NCBI GenBank assembly: GCA_023653055.1
Contig: JAMNXR010000002.1
Location: 124,001 to 188,000 of the forward strand
Origin: Burkholderiaceae bacterium
GTDB taxonomy: Bacteria > Pseudomonadota > Gammaproteobacteria > Burkholderiales > Burkholderiaceae_B
Length of the DNA: 64,000 nt
Reading direction: 5' to 3'
Part shown: positions 1 to 7,491 of the stretch, piece after piece
How positions within the stretch are numbered: the stretch's first letter is position 1
Layout: every line of letters starts with the position of its first letter
The notes under the pieces: generated by a model
Told to the model about the DNA's origin: nothing
What the model saw: the letters and a program-made list of their open reading frames with translations, nothing else
Databases searched by the model: none
Program-made: the position numbers and the translations under genes

Positions 1-90
1 AGGGGACCGACTGGTCCCGTCCGCTTGGGTAGGTCCGAAGATCGTTGAGTCTGGTCGGACGGAGTCTCTGATTGCATTGTCATTGCTTCA

Positions 91-1056
91 TTATTCCGCT
101 TGAATGTTTGCGGCTGCAGCAACGCGTTTCCAACGGGCAAGCTCGGTTGAGAGGTATGTACTGAATTCTGCTGGAGTCATCGCAACAGGGCTGGCGCCTT
201 GCTTGAGGAAAAATGCTTTCATTTCCTCTGAAGCAATGATTTTGTTAATCGTTGTGTTGAGCTTTTGAACAACGTCCGTAGGTGTTCCGGCTGGTGCAAG
301 TACACCCCACCATAAGTCTACGGCACCCGCCCCATAACCGTAGTCACCTAAGGAAGGGATTTTTGGTGCAATTTCGGAACGTTTAACCGTTGTAACGGCT
401 AATCCACGAATTTTTTCATTGTTAACATGATTCAAAAGTGAGGGGGCACTCGCAATAATCATATCAATCTGACCGCTCATCAGATCATTCACTGCAGGCC
501 CCATGCCTTTGTATGGGACATGGGTCATTTTGATTTTTGCGACATCTGAAAAAATTTCGCTCGCAAACTGATTAATGCTACCCACTCCCGAAGTACCAAA
601 ATTCAGTTTTCCGGGATTGGCTTTCGCAAACGTGACGAGTTCAGGTAATGTTTTAAAGGACGTATTGTTGCCCACAGTAATTAACAGCGGGCCTTTGGCC
701 AACATGGAAACAGGCGCGAAGCTTTTGACTGCATCGTATTGCAGATTATTTCTAACTGCTGCACCGGTAGTAAACGTTGAAGACAACACAACAAGGGTGT
801 AGCCATCAGGAGTTGCTTTAGCCACGAGAGTGTTGGCAAGCACACCACCCGAAGCAGGTTTGTTTTCAACGACAACAGAAACGCCCAGCGCGTCCTGCAT
901 GTGCTTACCGATCGTTCGGGCAAAGATATCGTTTGATCCGCCAGGTGCGCTACCGACTAAAAGTGTGATTGGCTTAGTGGGAAAGCTTGCTTGAGCCATC
1001 ACCGTTGCTGGAATCAGGCTTGCGAAGCAAAGTAATTGAAGGATTTTTTTCATCAT
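91..1056 (-). CDS. Bug-family tripartite tricarboxylate receptor (TctC-like)
   Basis: Periplasmic solute-binding protein of the Bug/TctC family, expected to bind a small carboxylate. A signal peptide is visible at residues 1-22 (two lysines, hydrophobic core, VMA-QA cleavage site). The mature part has the family signatures PTKPITLLVG, GGSNDIFAR, ENKPASGG, ATPDGYTL and HVPYKGMGPAVNDL; 321 aa is the usual length. The gene starts ATG-ATG, and a GGAAA Shine-Dalgarno favours the second ATG (1053). It lies 17 nt downstream of the CoA-ester lyase gene and is probably cotranscribed with it. No TctA/TctB membrane genes are present, which is common because Bug receptors are often orphans in Alcaligenaceae. 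The ligand cannot be told from sequence. Confidence 0.93.
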   Translation of the reverse strand: MMKKILQLLCFASLIPATVMAQASFPTKPITLLVGSAPGGSNDIFARTIGKHMQDALGVSVVVENKPASGGVLANTLVAKATPDGYTLVVLSSTFTTGAAVRNNLQYDAVKSFAPVSMLAKGPLLITVGNNTSFKTLPELVTFAKANPGKLNFGTSGVGSINQFASEIFSDVAKIKMTHVPYKGMGPAVNDLMSGQIDMIIASAPSLLNHVNNEKIRGLAVTTVKRSEIAPKIPSLGDYGYGAGAVDLWWGVLAPAGTPTDVVQKLNTTINKIIASEEMKAFFLKQGASPVAMTPAEFSTYLSTELARWKRVAAAANIQAE

Positions 1057-1073
1057 ATTTCCGTAAAAAAAAG

Positions 1074-1949
1074 TTAGATTAAACCGAGTCTTTTTGCGTG
1101 TTCCACTAATTTGACCGCACTTTTGTAGAAAGGCGGGTCGATCATCTTTCCATCAACCACATAGGCGCCTATGCCTTGCGCGTCGGCCTCTTTGGCCGCA
1201 TCCAGGATACGAAGGGCATGGGCGATTGCTACATCACTCGGACGAAAGGCTTCATTGGCCATGGCGACTTGGCTAGGATGTATACAACTCTTTCCTGTAA
1301 AGCCTAGTCTTGCGGCAAAGCCTGCCACTAGCGCAAACCCCTCAGTATTCTTAATGTCTGCAAAAGCAGCATCGTAAGCATCAACACCCGCCTCGCCTGC
1401 GGCCAATTTCACCTGCATCATTGCGTATTGAACAGCAAAGATTTCTTTGCGAGACACGTTGATCGGCTCAAATAAGTCAGCCAAGCCAAGTTGCAGACCT
1501 GCTACGCGAGGGTGTGCGCTGGCTAAATCAAAAGCAGTCCTCAAGGCTTTTGCTGTTTCGATATTAAGCAAAATACGAATAGGCCTTTTTCCGTCAAGGT
1601 TGACACCATTTTGACGTTCGGCCCGTTCAATTGCTGTCACAGCTTGGCGGACAGCCTCAGGGCTCTCCGGCTTGGGAAGATTGATCATATCTAGGCCGGC
1701 TCGTACGCATTGCACAACATCTTGCTCAAAGTGACGGGTGTCCATGCCATTGACACGCACAATGATCGTTTTTTTGCTGACGCGCACACTCTCTGCATCC
1801 ATCCACGCACCCAGATTGGAGCGCGCTTCGTCTTTTTTTGATTCCGCCACAGCATCTTCAAGATCAAAGGATAGACCATCAGCCGGACTATTCAGCGCCT
1901 TATCAAATAGTTCTGGGCGCGATCCGGGTACGAAGAGTTTGCTTCTCAT
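1074..1949 (-). CDS. CoA-ester lyase, HpcH/HpaI aldolase (CitE-like) family
   Basis: TIM-barrel lyase of the CitE/malyl-CoA lyase/citramalyl-CoA lyase group, which cleaves 3-hydroxyacyl-CoA esters such as malyl-CoA, citramalyl-CoA or HMG-CoA. Visible family marks are RSKLFVPGSRPELFDKAL at the N terminus, the metal/CoA motif FDLEDAV, IVRVNGMDT, the LLNIETAKAL glutamate, GLADLFEPI and GKSCIHPSQV near the C terminus. The 291 aa length is typical. It is the first gene of a two-gene minus-strand unit with the Bug receptor and is divergent from the receptor/hydro-lyase operon starting at 2167. The substrate is not determinable; context suggests a branched C4-C6 hydroxy acid, but no CoA ligase or CoA transferase is present in the window. 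Confidence 0.88.
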   Translation of the reverse strand: MRSKLFVPGSRPELFDKALNSPADGLSFDLEDAVAESKKDEARSNLGAWMDAESVRVSKKTIIVRVNGMDTRHFEQDVVQCVRAGLDMINLPKPESPEAVRQAVTAIERAERQNGVNLDGKRPIRILLNIETAKALRTAFDLASAHPRVAGLQLGLADLFEPINVSRKEIFAVQYAMMQVKLAAGEAGVDAYDAAFADIKNTEGFALVAGFAARLGFTGKSCIHPSQVAMANEAFRPSDVAIAHALRILDAAKEADAQGIGAYVVDGKMIDPPFYKSAVKLVEHAKRLGLI

Positions 1950-2060
1950 AGTGATAATTAAATGTTTAGGGATGAAAAATGATGAACATAAACCGTTGAA
2001 ATGCTTGACTACTTATAGAATAGTTTGGTGCTGATATCTACATGTTCTTTTTTACATCCC

Positions 2061-2075
2061 TGCTGCATCGCAGCA
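2061..2075. promoter_or_regulatory. Candidate operator palindrome in divergent intergenic region
   Basis: TGCTGC-ATC-GCAGCA is a perfect 6-bp inverted repeat with a 3-bp spacer. It lies in the 217-bp space between the divergent CoA-ester lyase and second Bug receptor genes, a position suited to a shared repressor or activator. The surrounding DNA is AT-rich, with several -10-like hexamers (TATAGAAT near 2014, TGTATAAAT near 2105) but no convincing -35 partner. No regulator gene adjoins the locus, so the binding protein is unknown. Confidence 0.35.
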
Positions 2076-2166
2076 TGTGAATCTCTATACGATACCTTTG
2101 AACTTGTATAAATTGCAGGTACATCCGCGTAGTATTCTTTAGCTATCGATTTTTTGAGGATCCCTC

Positions 2167-3159
2167 ATGTTTGCGACTAAAGTAAAAAAATTATTTGTTA
2201 GCTCCGCATTGGTGGGAATCGCGGTGACCGCGTCCTCACTGGCATTAGCCCAAACAAACACTGTGGCTAATTTTCCCAATAAGCCGATTAAATTATTGGT
2301 CGGTTTCGCACCCGGAGGAGGCACGGACGCTGCCGCAAGAACAATCGCCATCAAACTGTCGGAAATTCTAGGTCAAACGGTGGTTGTGGATAACAAACCC
2401 GGTGCTGGCGGAAATATCGCAGCTGACTTGGTGGCGAAAGCGCCCGGTGATGGTTACACCATTGGCTTAGCAAATATTGGTTCATTGGCTGTGAATCCTC
2501 ACATGCCTAATGGTACGCCTTACAATACTTTGAAAGACTTCGCCATGTTGGGTAACGGCGTATCTTTTGGTAACGTACTGGTTGTCAGAGCAGACTCTAA
2601 CATCAAGACCTTTGCGGACTATCTGGTTGCAGCGAAAAGCACAGATAAGCCCTTGTTTTACGGCTCATCGGGCTTTGGTAGCGCAGGTCACTTATCTGGT
2701 GAGTTACTTAAGCAGCGTGCCAATACCACTGCTCAGCACATTAATTACAAAGGCGGTGGTCCGGCGATGAACGGACTGCTCGGCGGAGAAATCCAAGCGA
2801 TTTTCGCAAGTGCACCAACCGCGATTCCTTTGATTAAAGCTGGCAAGCTCCGTGCCCTTGCAGTGACTGGGGCCAAACGTGCAACAGACTTGCCGGATGT
2901 GCCTACCATCGCCGAGCTTGGTTTCCCAGGCTATTTGGCGACCAACTGGTACAGCTTTATTGCGCCGGCTAACACGCCACCCGCGATCGTTAAAAAACTG
3001 AACGCAGCGATTGTTGCCTCAATCAATGACCAAGCAACCTTAAAGCGCTTGAGCGCGCAAGGCATGGATCCCGATCCCTCGACCTCTGAGGAAATGCGTG
3101 CGTTCGTGACTAAAGAGTATGACACCTGGGGCAAAGTGGCCCGCACCCTCAAATTTTAA
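2167..3159 (+). CDS. Bug-family tripartite tricarboxylate receptor (TctC-like), second copy
   Basis: Second periplasmic Bug/TctC receptor of the locus, 330 aa. The signal peptide spans about residues 1-29, ending ALA-QTN. Family motifs follow: FPNKPIKLLVGFAPGGGTD, VDNKPGAGGNIAADLVA, GDGYT and HINYKGGGPAMNGLLGG. The start ATG is preceded by GAGGA with good spacing. It heads a tight plus-strand operon with the aconitase-family pair and the lyase gene, so its ligand is probably the substrate, or a relative of the substrate, of those enzymes. It differs clearly from the first copy at 91-1056, so the two are not a recent duplication and may bind different acids. Confidence 0.93.
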   Translation: MFATKVKKLFVSSALVGIAVTASSLALAQTNTVANFPNKPIKLLVGFAPGGGTDAAARTIAIKLSEILGQTVVVDNKPGAGGNIAADLVAKAPGDGYTIGLANIGSLAVNPHMPNGTPYNTLKDFAMLGNGVSFGNVLVVRADSNIKTFADYLVAAKSTDKPLFYGSSGFGSAGHLSGELLKQRANTTAQHINYKGGGPAMNGLLGGEIQAIFASAPTAIPLIKAGKLRALAVTGAKRATDLPDVPTIAELGFPGYLATNWYSFIAPANTPPAIVKKLNAAIVASINDQATLKRLSAQGMDPDPSTSEEMRAFVTKEYDTWGKVARTLKF

Positions 3160-3176
3160 TTTTGTCAGGAAGCATT

Positions 3177-4460
3177 TTGGGCTCAAGCATTGTTGAAAAA
3201 ATTCTGGCGAAACACGCTGGGAGAGATCGTGTACAGGCGGGTGAAGTGGTGGTCGCAGAGGTGGACTACGCCATGGTGACAGACACTCGGGCTGTTAACA
3301 CCATCAAAATGATTGATCGCTTTGGTGATCAGCCCTTACAGTTTGCCAAAAAGACCTCACTGGTCCTGGATCATTATTCGCCTCCACCCAACCAAGAGGC
3401 TGCGGATATTCATTCTGAGATGCGCGCGTTTGCAGCGAAGCGTGGCACAGGTCTCTATGATATCGGGGATGGCATTTGCCATCAGGTACTGCCCGAAGGG
3501 GGGCATCTGACCTGCGGTGATTTGGTTGTTGGCACCGATACGCACTCGGTCACCTATGGCGCATTTAATGCGTTCGGAACCGGCATTGAGGGTACAGATG
3601 TGTCCGCGGTCATGATGAGTAGCAAGCTTTGGTTTCGCGTGCCTCAAACGGTGCGGATAGACCTTCAGGGTGTACTCGCGCCCGGTGTTTGGGCCAAGGA
3701 CATCACCCTCGCCATGTTGGGAAAGTTTGGTGCCGAGGGTTTGAACTATCGCGCCATCGAGTACGTGGGTGACGCAGTGCGCGCAATGGAAATTGATGAT
3801 CGCATGACGCTTTGTAATCATGCGGCCGAGTTAGGCGCCAAGGCCGCTATTCTCGAGGCAGATGAAAAGACGTTTGCATGGCTCGCCGCGCATGGGGCTA
3901 AAAAGCCGCAGCCAGTTTTTGCAGATGCCGATGCAACGTATGCTGAACGCTTCACTATCGATGTTGCCAATCTCGCACCTCAGTTAGCCCGCAAACATGA
4001 AGTGGACGATATTGTTGCTGTGGATCAGATCGAACGTCAAAAAATTCAGTTTGCGCTGATCGGCACATGTACCAACGGTCGCCTAGATGATATCCGTCAA
4101 GCCGCGTCTATCCTCAAGGGTCGCAAACTCGCGTCGGGTGTACGCATGATCGTGACGCCTGCCTCCCGACAGATTTACTTGGCAGCCCTCAGAGAGGGAC
4201 TGATTGAAATTTTGACGACGGCCGGTGCTTCATTTGAGTCTGCGGGTTGTGGAACCTGCGTAGGGATCACAAACCGTTTAGTCCCCGGCGATGGTGATAC
4301 CGTCATCTCAACGGCCAATCGCAACTTTAAAGGACGTTTGACGAACAAAAATGCGGATATCTGGCTGGGTTCGGCGGCCACAGTGGCGGCCTCTGCATTG
4401 ACGGGCTTTATCACCGACCCGCGTTCGGTTGAAGGTGGGACCTGGAGGTCCGCAGCATGA
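3177..4460 (+). CDS. Aconitase-family hydro-lyase, large subunit (LeuC2/DmdA-like)
   Basis: Large, [4Fe-4S]-binding subunit of a two-subunit hydro-lyase of the 3-isopropylmalate dehydratase/homoaconitase group. Cluster cysteines are visible at residues 298 (GTCTNGR), 358 and 361 (AGCGTCVG). At about 427 aa it matches the short archaeal-type LeuC2 class, to which dimethylmaleate hydratase DmdA also belongs, rather than the ~466-aa bacterial LeuC. I place the start at TTG 3177 because AGGAAG (3167-3172) sits just upstream; an in-frame TTG at 3162 has no such site. The stop overlaps the small-subunit start as ATGA, so the two are translationally coupled. Location beside a receptor and a lyase argues for a catabolic role, not leucine synthesis. 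Confidence 0.85.
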   Translation: MGSSIVEKILAKHAGRDRVQAGEVVVAEVDYAMVTDTRAVNTIKMIDRFGDQPLQFAKKTSLVLDHYSPPPNQEAADIHSEMRAFAAKRGTGLYDIGDGICHQVLPEGGHLTCGDLVVGTDTHSVTYGAFNAFGTGIEGTDVSAVMMSSKLWFRVPQTVRIDLQGVLAPGVWAKDITLAMLGKFGAEGLNYRAIEYVGDAVRAMEIDDRMTLCNHAAELGAKAAILEADEKTFAWLAAHGAKKPQPVFADADATYAERFTIDVANLAPQLARKHEVDDIVAVDQIERQKIQFALIGTCTNGRLDDIRQAASILKGRKLASGVRMIVTPASRQIYLAALREGLIEILTTAGASFESAGCGTCVGITNRLVPGDGDTVISTANRNFKGRLTNKNADIWLGSAATVAASALTGFITDPRSVEGGTWRSAA

Positions 4461-4969
4461 GCGACAGCTTACTGATTACCGGTTCCGCGTTCATGCTTGG
4501 AGATGATGTCAACACGGACATCAATTGCTCAAATAAATACTTACCTGGTAAAGATGTGGCGTATGTCGCCCAACATGCTTTTGAACAACTATCGCCCGGT
4601 CTGGCCAGTCAAATCGCCAGCCAAGGTGGCGGAATATTAGTGGCAGGTGAGCACTTTGGCATCAATTCTTCTCGCGAGCAAGCCACGCATGTTCTGCATC
4701 AAATGAAGGTGCGTGCAGTTGTTGCAAAATCATTTGGCCGACAGTTTTTTCGCAACGCTATCAATAACGGCTTGCCCTTGTTCGAATGCGACACTTCTTC
4801 CCTTGTGCGGGGCCAGTCTTTGGAACTGGATCTCGCCAAGGGCGGTCTGAGTTCGCAGGGACGCATGCTGCAAGAGACACATCCCTTACCGCCAGAGATA
4901 CTCGCGATTCTGTCAATGGGTGGCCTTGTGCCTTTTTTACAAAAATATCCTGATTGGAATTTCGTATGA
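4457..4969 (+). CDS. Aconitase-family hydro-lyase, small subunit (LeuD2/DmdB-like)
   Basis: Swivel-domain small subunit partnering the preceding gene; together they would hydrate or dehydrate a 2- or 3-hydroxy di/tricarboxylate. Signatures are DDVNTD near the N terminus, YLPGKD, and the substrate-binding loop GEHFGINSSREQA (usually GxxFGxGSSREQA; Asn replaces Gly before SSRE). The 170 aa length matches the short archaeal-type LeuD class rather than the ~200-215 aa bacterial LeuD. It begins at an ATGA overlap with the large subunit and ends in another ATGA overlap with the lyase gene, so all three enzymes are made as one coupled unit. Confidence 0.87.
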   Translation: MSDSLLITGSAFMLGDDVNTDINCSNKYLPGKDVAYVAQHAFEQLSPGLASQIASQGGGILVAGEHFGINSSREQATHVLHQMKVRAVVAKSFGRQFFRNAINNGLPLFECDTSSLVRGQSLELDLAKGGLSSQGRMLQETHPLPPEILAILSMGGLVPFLQKYPDWNFV

Positions 4970-5856
4970 GTATGATTTCCGCTTCACAAAAGCGTCGGAC
5001 GTTGCGACAACTGTTGCTAGGCACACAGGCTGTACAAGCACCCGGTATCTATGACGGTTATGGTGCGCGCTTGGTGGAGCAGGCAGGTTTTGCTGCCGCA
5101 TACATGACAGGAAATGGCGTTTCAGCGACCTTATTAGGTCGTCCGGATGTGGGGCTGGTTGATCTCACAATGATGACGGATCATGCGCGTCGCGTCGCAG
5201 CCAGCATCAATATTCCTTTGATTTGTGATGCAGACACAGGGTATGGCAACGTCGTGAATGTACGTCGCACAATCATGGAATTTGAAGCGTCAGGTGTGGC
5301 CGCGATTCATATGGAGGATCAGGTTTCTCCCAAACGTTGCGCTCAGATGCCTGGTGACCGAACCGTTCTTGATTTTGATGAGGCCGTAGCAAAAGTCGCT
5401 GCAGCCAGTGCAGCTCGTTCAGATCCTGAATTCGTCTTGATCGCACGAACGGATTCGGCGGGTGCACTTGGCTTACAGGAGGCGATACGACGCACGCAGG
5501 CGTTTGCAAAAGCTGGTGCGGACGCCGTGTTTGTCGAACTCAAATCAAATCCAAATATTCTTCAAGACATCCTGGCGATCAAAGCAGGTGTAGCCGTCCC
5601 CGTTGTGGTGAATGTAGATAGTGCAAAAGACTTGCGCAACCTTCAGGCCTCTGCGCTTAAGCAAGCAGGTGTGGATTTGGCAATTTATCCTGCCATGGCG
5701 CGCGGCGTGTTTGGTCTCGCCATGAGCGCTGCCTTATCTTACTTGCAACAGACCGGTAATATGGCAGGATACGAGGGCAACATGTTTAGCTCCGCTCAGT
5801 ACAACGAAGCGCTCGGCTTAAGTGAAGTCGAAGCCTGGGAAAAGCGCTTCGACTAA
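4966..5856 (+). CDS. Isocitrate lyase/PEP mutase superfamily carbon-carbon lyase
   Basis: TIM-barrel enzyme of the isocitrate lyase/PEP mutase superfamily, 296 aa, the size of 2-methylisocitrate lyase (PrpB) and 2,3-dimethylmalate lyase. Metal-binding DADTGYGN lies at residues 88-95. The catalytic loop reads PKRCAQMPG with Cys125: the KRC of the true lyases is kept, but the usual following Gly-His is Ala-Gln. A catalytic cysteine favours a C-C lyase over a PEP mutase or oxaloacetate decarboxylase. The ATG at 4966 overlaps the preceding stop (ATGA) and is preferred over an in-frame TTG at 4954. Placement behind an aconitase-type hydratase parallels the dimethylmaleate hydratase-dimethylmalate lyase pair of nicotinate fermentation; the real substrate is unproven. 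Confidence 0.85.
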   Translation: MSMISASQKRRTLRQLLLGTQAVQAPGIYDGYGARLVEQAGFAAAYMTGNGVSATLLGRPDVGLVDLTMMTDHARRVAASINIPLICDADTGYGNVVNVRRTIMEFEASGVAAIHMEDQVSPKRCAQMPGDRTVLDFDEAVAKVAAASAARSDPEFVLIARTDSAGALGLQEAIRRTQAFAKAGADAVFVELKSNPNILQDILAIKAGVAVPVVVNVDSAKDLRNLQASALKQAGVDLAIYPAMARGVFGLAMSAALSYLQQTGNMAGYEGNMFSSAQYNEALGLSEVEAWEKRFD

Positions 5857-5878
5857 GCGCTGAGTAAGTTTCAGCTGT

Positions 5879-6571
5879 TTACAGAAATTTTGTAAACACT
5901 GAGACCGGTTCACGCTCGCTAATGAGAGAATTTTCGATTTTAGACATGTCGGCATAGCCAAGTGCCAGACCGCACATCAAGACTTCGCTTTCGGGGATGC
6001 CGGTCACTGCACGTATCGTGTTGTGAAAGCGGTTAAAGGCTGCTTGGGCGCAGGTGTCGAGTCCTCGCCCGCGTGCCGCGATCATAAAACTTTGAAGAAA
6101 GCAGCCAAAGTCTAACCATGAGCCTGTATTCATTGTGCGGTCCACAGTGAAAAATAGACCGACTGGCGCATCAAAAAATGTGTAGTTACGACCATGCTGT
6201 GCGTGCATCCCTTCTTTGTCTTCGCGACCTAGTCCCAACAGCTTATACAGATCGAGTCCGACTTTGCGACGACGTTCAATGTAGGGAGAGTCCCACTGGG
6301 TCGGATAGTATTTATAGTCTTCTTGCAGCGCTTCAAATTGTGTTTTGTTGTTGTAGATCTCGATGATCGCATCAGAAACTTTCTGTTTAATTTCACCCGT
6401 CACAACATATACTTTCCAGGGTTGCGTATTCGATCCTGAGGGTGCACGGGCCGCGACCTCAAGCATTTGTTCAATATCCTCGCGCGGCACAGGCGTCTGG
6501 AGAAACGCGCGCATGGAATGCCTCGAGGTAATGGCATGATCGACAATTTTTTGTTCGTTGCTTTGAATCAT
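5879..6571 (-). CDS. Nitroreductase-family FMN oxidoreductase
   Basis: FMN- and NAD(P)H-dependent oxidoreductase of the nitroreductase fold, 230 aa. The FMN phosphate-binding start SRHSMRAF and the APSGSNTQPWKVYVV motif are clear, and FDAPVGLFFTVD and the C-terminal CGLALGYAD segment are typical. Such enzymes reduce nitroaromatics, quinones or enones; the natural substrate is usually unknown. It is convergent with the lyase gene (22-nt gap) and divergent from the enoyl-CoA hydratase gene at 6697, so it is probably a single transcription unit. Nothing ties it to the carboxylate locus beyond adjacency. Confidence 0.88.
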   Translation of the reverse strand: MIQSNEQKIVDHAITSRHSMRAFLQTPVPREDIEQMLEVAARAPSGSNTQPWKVYVVTGEIKQKVSDAIIEIYNNKTQFEALQEDYKYYPTQWDSPYIERRRKVGLDLYKLLGLGREDKEGMHAQHGRNYTFFDAPVGLFFTVDRTMNTGSWLDFGCFLQSFMIAARGRGLDTCAQAAFNRFHNTIRAVTGIPESEVLMCGLALGYADMSKIENSLISEREPVSVFTKFL

Positions 6572-6696
6572 TATTCTGGTGCTCTTAGAGAAAGTTGGCT
6601 CCCGTTACTGTAGTACATTTTTAAATTCAGACAAGCCACCAGTTTTTAGAATTTTCTAGGCTGGCCTTGATGTCGCACTTTCCAGGAGACAAAGCT

Positions 6697-7491
6697 TTGG
6701 AAACCATTCAATTTGAAATACAAGAGGGCGTCGGCACCCTGACATTAAATCGTCCCTCGCGAAAAAATGCGATTGATGCAGTGATGCGTGAAGAGCTCAA
6801 AGAGGTTGTCTTTTCCCTTCCTCATCAGCGGGACTTACGCGCCCTGATCATTACTGGAGCGGGTGGAACATTCTGCGCGGGCGGCGATATCAGCGTCATG
6901 GGAGCGGGCACGCTTGCACCCGAGGATGGGCGTCACCGCATGCGCCATGACTATTTGTCATGGATTGAAACGTTGCTACGCTTGGAAATCCCTGTGATTG
7001 CCGCGGTGGAAGGGGCCGCATATGGTGCGGGTTTCAGTCTTGCATTGACCGCAGACATCGTCTTGTCCGATCCTACTAGCCGATTTTGTATGTCTTTTAT
7101 GCGTTTAGGTCTTGTGCCAGATTGTGCCGCTTTTTACACCTTGCCTCGCATCGTGGGTACCCAGCGTGCCAAAGAACTCGCATTTTCAGCGCGCGAACTC
7201 AATGCGGAGCAGGCCCATGCGCTTGGGATTGTCTTAGAGGTGCTTCCTCAAGGGCGGGTGCTTGAGCGGGCTCAGCAAATGGCCCGCTGTTTTGCCCTGG
7301 CCGCTCCCGCTGCCTTGGCAATGACCAAGAGGGCAATGAACGTATCCATGAATAGTTCTCTGGATGCCATGATGGATATCGAAGCGGATGCTCAAGCCGT
7401 TGCGCGAACCAGTCAATGGCATACGGATGCTGTGCAGCGATTCCTCAACAAAAAACCTTCTGCTTTTCAATGGCCAGGACAACTGGATTGA
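6697..7491 (+). CDS. Enoyl-CoA hydratase/isomerase family protein (PaaG-like active site)
   Basis: Crotonase-fold acyl-CoA enzyme, about 264 aa. The oxyanion-hole segment GTFCAGGDISVM and the second one, EGAAYGAGFSLAL, are intact. The glutamates of classical hydratases are missing; the region reads RLGLVPDCAAFYTLPRIVG, and a GLVPD aspartate is the acid/base in PaaG-type enoyl-CoA isomerases, so isomerase activity is more likely than hydration. I choose TTG 6697 as start: AGGAG (6684-6688) precedes it by 8 nt and translation then begins METIQFEI, as in relatives; an in-frame ATG at 6670 lacks a good site. Its stop overlaps the next start as TTGA, implying coupling with the CobW-like gene. Confidence 0.85.
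   Translation: METIQFEIQEGVGTLTLNRPSRKNAIDAVMREELKEVVFSLPHQRDLRALIITGAGGTFCAGGDISVMGAGTLAPEDGRHRMRHDYLSWIETLLRLEIPVIAAVEGAAYGAGFSLALTADIVLSDPTSRFCMSFMRLGLVPDCAAFYTLPRIVGTQRAKELAFSARELNAEQAHALGIVLEVLPQGRVLERAQQMARCFALAAPAALAMTKRAMNVSMNSSLDAMMDIEADAQAVARTSQWHTDAVQRFLNKKPSAFQWPGQLD

Noticed and set aside
1-90. Two dyads (GGGACC/GGTCCC at 3-18 and GTCCGA/TCGGAC at 33-60) beyond the end of the first Bug gene, and an open frame from base 2 to 103
   Set aside because: No T run is visible for a terminator and the window edge cuts the context; the short open frame has no recognisable protein content.
1950-2166. TTGAAA/TTGACT and TATAGAAT near 2000-2020 as a promoter
   Set aside because: The spacings are 14 bp or less, so the boxes do not form a usable sigma-70 promoter by eye.
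3162-3176. TTG 3162 as the start of the LeuC-like gene
   Set aside because: It precedes the AGGAAG site at 3167-3172 that serves TTG 3177 and has no site of its own.
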